The position numbers and the translations under genes are program-made. Of a DNA stretch of 64,000 bases, positions 59,141-64,000 are shown piece by piece. This stretch comes from Ciborinia camelliae (lineage: Eukaryota; Ascomycota; Leotiomycetes; Helotiales; Sclerotiniaceae), in assembly GCA_025890175.1 (NCBI GenBank), contig JANPYM010000011.1:972299-1036298 (forward strand), read 5' to 3'. Each line of letters begins with the position of its first letter. The first letter of the stretch is position 1. The notes below the pieces were generated by a model. The model saw only the letters and a list, made by a program, of their open reading frames with translations. It was not told the origin of the DNA and searched no databases.

Positions 59141-59528
59141 GATGAAGGCGGTTAAAGTGTTTGAAATTCGAGAATTATGATTCGTGTTGAGATGTGATTG
59201 TGCGTAAGATGACTTGTTATTGAAGTGAAGAGCGAACGATCTTGCTGAATTGAATGGTTATTTTGACGCTGGAAAGCCCAGAATATATAACTTCCTGGTG
59301 TCGATAATGATTCGTTTGCTCTCCTTTGTAGTGGGGGTATGTAAAACCTTCATTTGTTTGGTTTTTCTTAGACATGATATGCGGATATGAACCTTATTTG
59401 TAGCAATCTTTTATTCAAAGTGAATGCTCCAAAACCAAATGAATGGCCGACCTTGCAAACATGCATGTAAAGATGTAGACACCCGCTGGCTCCGGCTGTA
59501 ATAACTTGGCAAGACAAAGATACTGAAT
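59141..59528. other. Short intergenic region between two minus-strand genes
   Basis: 388 bp; promoter of the small protein gene and 3' end of the RecQ gene. Nothing else seen. Confidence 0.6.
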
Positions 59529-61112
59529 TCAATCATATTCATCATATCCATTGTTAAAATGACCCAATTCTCTTTGGGTACTTACATATTCTTCACTCAT
59601 CAAATTGTTAAGCTTTGCTCTTTTCAAAGCTTTCGGATCTTTGTGCCAATCACAAGCATAATCACAAGCAGGCACTTCATTCTCCCCAAAGTACCTGCAG
59701 ATTAGCTTGTGTCGACATACATCAGTTTCTTCGCAGTAGGAAACTAAAGCTTTCAGGCTCTTTAACCTAGCTTCCAGATTGACTCTTTCTTTGGCATCAC
59801 GAGAAACTCTGTTGTATGCTCGGTCACGATCCTCGCGGCTGTAATACATGATATGTATGCTGGCTTTTCCATCCCTTCCAGCTCGCCCAGCTTCTTGATA
59901 GAAGCCTTCAAAGGATTTTGGTATTTGCCAATGAACGACAAAACGAACGTTTTCTTTATCTATACCCATCCCAAAGGCTGTTGTCGCAACTATCACGTCG
60001 TAGCCCTGATCATTATTAATCCATCGATTCAATGTTTCGGTCTTTTCTTCGTGAGTGAGTCCGGCATGATAGGCTCTGGCCCCTATTCCACTGTGCCTCA
60101 ACCTAGATGCAAGACTCTCGCAATCTTGCCTGAAAAGCGTGTAAATAATGCCCGATACATTATCCAACCGCTCATTCTTCTGTTCTAGTTCCGCCCGACG
60201 TTCTGGATTTTCTGTGCGATTTCTGTGAACTCCCTTGAGCCAATGTAGAAAATCATTGAAATGGTCCCCTTCATCCGATTTGAACCTGACTTCATAATGA
60301 AGGTTCTCTCGATTTGTTGTCATTCTGAACACTTGCAAATTCGTTTCCGAAAGGCCCATGGTGCTTACAACATCTTTCCGCACCTGATCCGTAGCTGTTG
60401 CTGTTAAACATATAATGGGAACATCCGGAAAAGACTCTCGGAACCAGAAAAGATTCTTATAAGACTTCCTAAAATCATGACCCCATTCGCTAATACAGTG
60501 TGCTTCGTCAACGGCAATCCGAGCAAGCTCTCGCTGTTCATGCACAGTTCTAAGATGTTTGCGGAAGCTATCCGTAGAACACTGTTCAGGTGTCACATAC
60601 AGAAGTCTCGTAAGAGGGTGGCCAGATTCAAGGTCTGCAAGGAGTCGTTGTCGTTCGGGCCAGGCCGTGTTGCCATTGATAGTACCCGCTGCAATTCCTG
60701 CAGATCGTAAGGCATTTACTTGATCAGTCTATCTCAGAGTAAGTATATGTTGACGTATACTCGGTTCAAACTTACCATTAGTGAAAGTAATGGCGAGACA
60801 ACAATAGTGACTAAGATATAAGTATAGGTCTCTCGGTAGGTTCAGAATCATTAAGACTTACTTCCATGATCAATTACTGCAGGCAATTGAAAACATAAAC
60901 TTTTTCCAAATGAAGTGGCAGCTTGAATGAAAACATCATGTCCATCTAATGCAGCAACAATAACTTCTCGTTGCAAAGGCCTGAGAAGGAGGTCAGCTCA
61001 TGCATGTTTTAGGAATCGTTTCTGAGGTGGATTACCTGAATGAGGACTTTTTGAATATACGGCGAAGTGTAAAGTCAATATCAACACAAGAATTTGACCT
61101 TGACAATGGCAT
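59529..61112 (-). CDS. RecQ-family ATP-dependent DNA helicase, short form
   Basis: Exons 61112-61036, 60980-60862, 60810-60776 and 60728-59529 give 476 residues. Motif 0 (FRPLQREVI) is built across the first splice. Motif I is ATSFGKSLCFQLP (48-53 TSFGKS), motif Ia VVSPLLSLMTDQV, motif II DEAH at 151-154 followed by CISEWGHDFR (aromatic-rich loop), motif III CLTATAT, motifs V/VI VIVATTAFGMGIDK and YQEAGRAGRDG. The zinc-binding part of the RecQ-Ct region is present as CRHKLICRYFGE plus CDYACDWH. There is no HRDC domain, so this is shorter than Sgs1/BLM-type enzymes. It unwinds DNA in recombination and repair in the nucleus. It is divergent from SOG2. Confidence 0.93.
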
Positions 61113-62116
61113 TTTGCATGAATCAGATAAAGGCTCTGAAAAAGTTGAGTAGTTATGGCCGGTTATTAATGTGGTCAATCGGGAAGTCAGGGAGCCTGTC
61201 ATCTAAACTCTGGAAGGACAAACAAATCCGAATTCTTCTCCTTGTCGGTAGAAAGAAAACCTTACTCTGAGTTTCTTGTGATATATTTGCTTCTGTTTGG
61301 ACAGTTTACCCTGCCAATGCAGTCAATATTCTGGATTTTGTGATTATATGGCCAGTCCAGTAGAGAGTATCCTTAATGGAAATAATCCAGCATCAAAGAC
61401 TAGTCTGGTCTGAGATTTGTCAAGTGATTGCCTTTCATCTCAATCAAGCATTTATCTCAGCCCACAACTTGTATTTTGTAAGGATCAAATGAAGGAAGAA
61501 AATATCAAAATATCAAAATATCTGGCAAGTAGTTCTTGACAAGACTCCAGTTCTTTCGATAGGTAAAATGCAGACAATGAGAGTTGATGAATGATGTGAG
61601 AAGGAAAACTGTGGTCATGTTTGACTTTTGACTTCACATACAGTACTGAGTAGATGTTTCCACCTCCAACTTTGAAGATATAAATCCAAGGTTACACTAT
61701 GCACATTTTATTAAACTCATCGGTACCTGCATCAATTTCAAGCCGGCGCTTACCCTTTTTGAGAAATCTTAACCGAAAATCATGATGCGAATGTCAATGT
61801 GACAACGAGGAGTTCAATTACGACAGATGAAAGAAGACCCTCTAATATTCACGTCCTCAAGATATCACGGATGCATGGTGTTACATAGGACATAAACCCC
61901 TCATTATGCTTCTTGTCCTTTCCTCTCGACAGATTCTCAAGTTTACAGAACCCCATTCAAATATTCAAATATTCAGATTCCCAAGTACTCTCTATCGAAT
62001 TGATAAGGGTCTGGTCCCTTTTTCGCGAATCAAGAAAGTGTTGAAACATCCTCCGCCACATCTCACGAGATCACCGACAACATATAATTGAAAGGGTTGA
62101 GGCAGGATATATCATC
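61113..62116. other. Divergent promoter region, RecQ / SOG2
   Basis: About 1 kb. An isolated plus-strand frame at 61906-62091 lies in the likely SOG2 leader and could be a long upstream ORF, but lacks other support. Confidence 0.6.
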
Positions 62117-64000
62117 ATGGAACGGCCAACTGGTCCCCCTCTCGGTGCGGCGATAATGTCATCAGGTCGACCAAAATTCGAAAACGCCATGCCAGCTCCA
62201 GGTTCAGGTCCTAGGCCACAAAATCTGAGCGCATCTCGACGTGGTCCACCGATTCGGCACGCTCAATCGAACTCTTCGCTCTCCTCCCAACTCCCACTGT
62301 CACATGGTCAAGTTATCGCATTAGCACGGGAATATATGAATAAGGCCTTGGAAGAAAACATAGTGAAAGCTGCGGAATCAAGCGCTGTCAGTAACGAGCT
62401 GAAGCCAGGAGTTACAATCGATTTGAGCCATAAGCAGATACAAAGGTTTCCGGATGAGGTTGTCGATATCATAAAAGTCGAGCTTGAACGGTATTTATTC
62501 TCTTTCCTTTCTTACGGGGAGGCTTAGGACTTGTCTCAACCTACTGAGCTCTGTATGGCCCTGTTTCCAGTGTCTCAGAAATTGGTTATTTTTCCATTCT
62601 TCCAAAGACGATAATGATATCAAGGGACGAAGCTAATAAACATTCATGCTACAGACTTGCGTTATCCCACAATCAGATCTCCACATTCCCCGCCAAATTC
62701 GCCGAATGTACTTCACTGCGATATCTAAACGTTAGAAACAATATTATTCGAGACTTCCCACTGGCAGTATGCAAGGTCAAAATAATACGAGGCAAGCTCA
62801 AAGACGCTGACTTTTATTTTAGATATGCCAATTGACATCTCTCGAGATTCTCGACCTCGGACGAAACAAGCTTCGAACTTTACCCCCAGACATCATAAAT
62901 TTGACATCATTGAAAGTTCTATCTGTTCAAAAGAATAGAATTGAAGAACTTCCTTTGTGTGTGGCAGATATGACATCCCTTCAGGTTCTTAAATTGGATG
63001 GAAATCCCTTGAGATTTCCGCCTAAAGAAGTACTTCAACCCCAAGCTTTGAACTCTCCAAGCGGTGCTCCCCAAGAAGGTGAAATAGACGATATTACTGT
63101 CACAACACAAATCAAAAGATTTTTGAAGCATAAAGCTATGGGTCGACCGGAAACCGAATCTGGCGGAGAAGAATCGAGCGAAGGTACCGAGACTCCACGA
63201 CCTATGAAGCGTGTTGTGAGTGGTCGCTTCCCTATAAAAGTAGATGGCATTCCCTCTTCACCGGCTCAGTCTCGAGCTCCTCCTATTCCCTCTAGATCGC
63301 ATCAGAGAGGCTATTCGCAACAGAACGCAGCCATTCGGCGACCTGGCGTGATGCCTCTTACTATTGGAAGCACAAATGAACGGGTTCGAAGCAACAGTGA
63401 AAGCCTCTTGCAAGCCAATCGCGATCGCCCAGACCGTTCTTCATCCGATCGCTCACGACGAATGGGTATCGTTTCAAGAAAGGCAGCCGAACTAGGAACC
63501 GTTGATGAGACCAACAGATCAAATCGCTACAGTCTCCATAACAGAGGTCTCAGTCATGGATCTGCAATGCAAGGTAATAGTACTGGATCCAATGGTAATA
63601 CGACTAGCCCAGCAAGCCCAGCAGATTCCGCTGGCCAGCGAGCCACCTATGTCCGACGCTTATCAAGCTTGCCGGAACGCAAACGAGAATCTAATTCGCC
63701 AGATCCTATTATCGAAGGGGCTAAAGGTGTATTATACGCTTTGTTTCAAGTTCATCCTCTTATCGAAACACTGATCGGTCTGGTCCGAAACCCTGGCGAG
63801 AAGAAATCGACATTGGAGAGAGTATTTTACAATGCCAAAACACACGTAGAAGAGTTAGATCAGGATGTTCAACGCTATGATTCTTACTCAGAAGAGGACG
63901 AAGAAGCTTCTCCTCGATCAAACGAAAACGTCAAACGTGCCTGCTTAACCTGCGTAGGTGCTTACATCCATGTATGTGCTCAACTATCACAAAATGTTGA
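62117..64000 (+). CDS. SOG2: SOG2-like leucine-rich-repeat protein of the RAM pathway (3' end beyond window)
   Basis: Exons 62117-62490, 62655-62766 and 62823 onward; at least 554 residues are in the window. Sog2 is the leucine-rich-repeat component of the RAM network (Cbk1/Mob2/Kic1/Tao3) that controls polarity and cell separation. After a disordered start, leucine-rich repeats run from TIDLSHKQIQRFPDEV through LALSHNQISTFPAKF, LRYLNVRNNIIRDFP, LEILDLGRNKLRTLP and LKVLSVQKNRIEELP to LQVLKLDGNPLRFPP. They are intact only when both introns are removed; the second (62767-62822) uses GTATGC directly after DFPLA. A Ser/Arg-rich linker leads to the Sog2 region (GVLYALFQVHPLIETLIGLV, YNAKTHVEELDQDVQRYD), cut at the window edge. 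Confidence 0.93.

Overview
The window reads as nuclear DNA of a filamentous ascomycete. Genes are intron-poor, introns are short (mostly 47-110 nt) with GT...AG ends and CTAAC/CTGAC-type branch sites, and the families include Zn2Cys6 regulators, a SOG2-type RAM-pathway protein and a CCE1/Ydc2 resolvase. The protein style, the dense GGTA/TACC microsatellites and an AT-rich island with RIP-like transitions suggest a leotiomycete close to Botrytis/Sclerotinia. This placement is an inference, not a database result.

Left part (1-24 kb): the phosphatase end of a 6-phosphofructo-2-kinase/fructose-2,6-bisphosphatase is followed by about 3.6 kb of simple repeats containing an AT-rich island. Next come a secreted Ser-rich protein, an unassigned 367-residue protein, a DUF3237 protein with an N-terminal tandem repeat, a BLOC-1 subunit 1/GCN5L1 homologue, ribosomal protein eS8, a BTB protein and an NADPH-dependent FMN reductase. 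A gene-poor 3.4 kb stretch leads to a Zn2Cys6 transcription factor.

Middle part (25-47 kb): DPH3, frataxin, AP-3 sigma, a small membrane protein with a presequence-like N-terminus and cytosolic leucyl-tRNA synthetase form a compact housekeeping block with shared divergent promoters. They are followed by a GPI-anchored Ser/Thr-rich wall protein, a histidine phosphatase ending in a textbook PCNA-binding (PIP-box) peptide, a three-exon multipass membrane protein, a large protein with three tandem Zn2Cys6-like clusters, and glutathione reductase.

Right part (47-64 kb): the mitochondrial Holliday-junction resolvase CCE1/Ydc2, an SCY1-like pseudokinase (CEX1/SCYL1), a PHD-finger protein, a small unassigned protein, a short RecQ helicase, and the N-terminal part of SOG2, which runs off the window. 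A degenerate repeat sharing an AGATATGCAACAAAACTTT core lies between genes at 47.5 and 56.5-57.0 kb.

Most genes are independent housekeeping units; I see no biosynthetic cluster, defence island, tRNA, rRNA or CRISPR array. Exon structures were deduced by hand from splice signals, reading-frame continuity and family conservation. Several genes (DPH3, frataxin, AP-3 sigma, SCYL1, RecQ, and the membrane proteins at 28.2 and 38.7 kb) become complete only after splicing.
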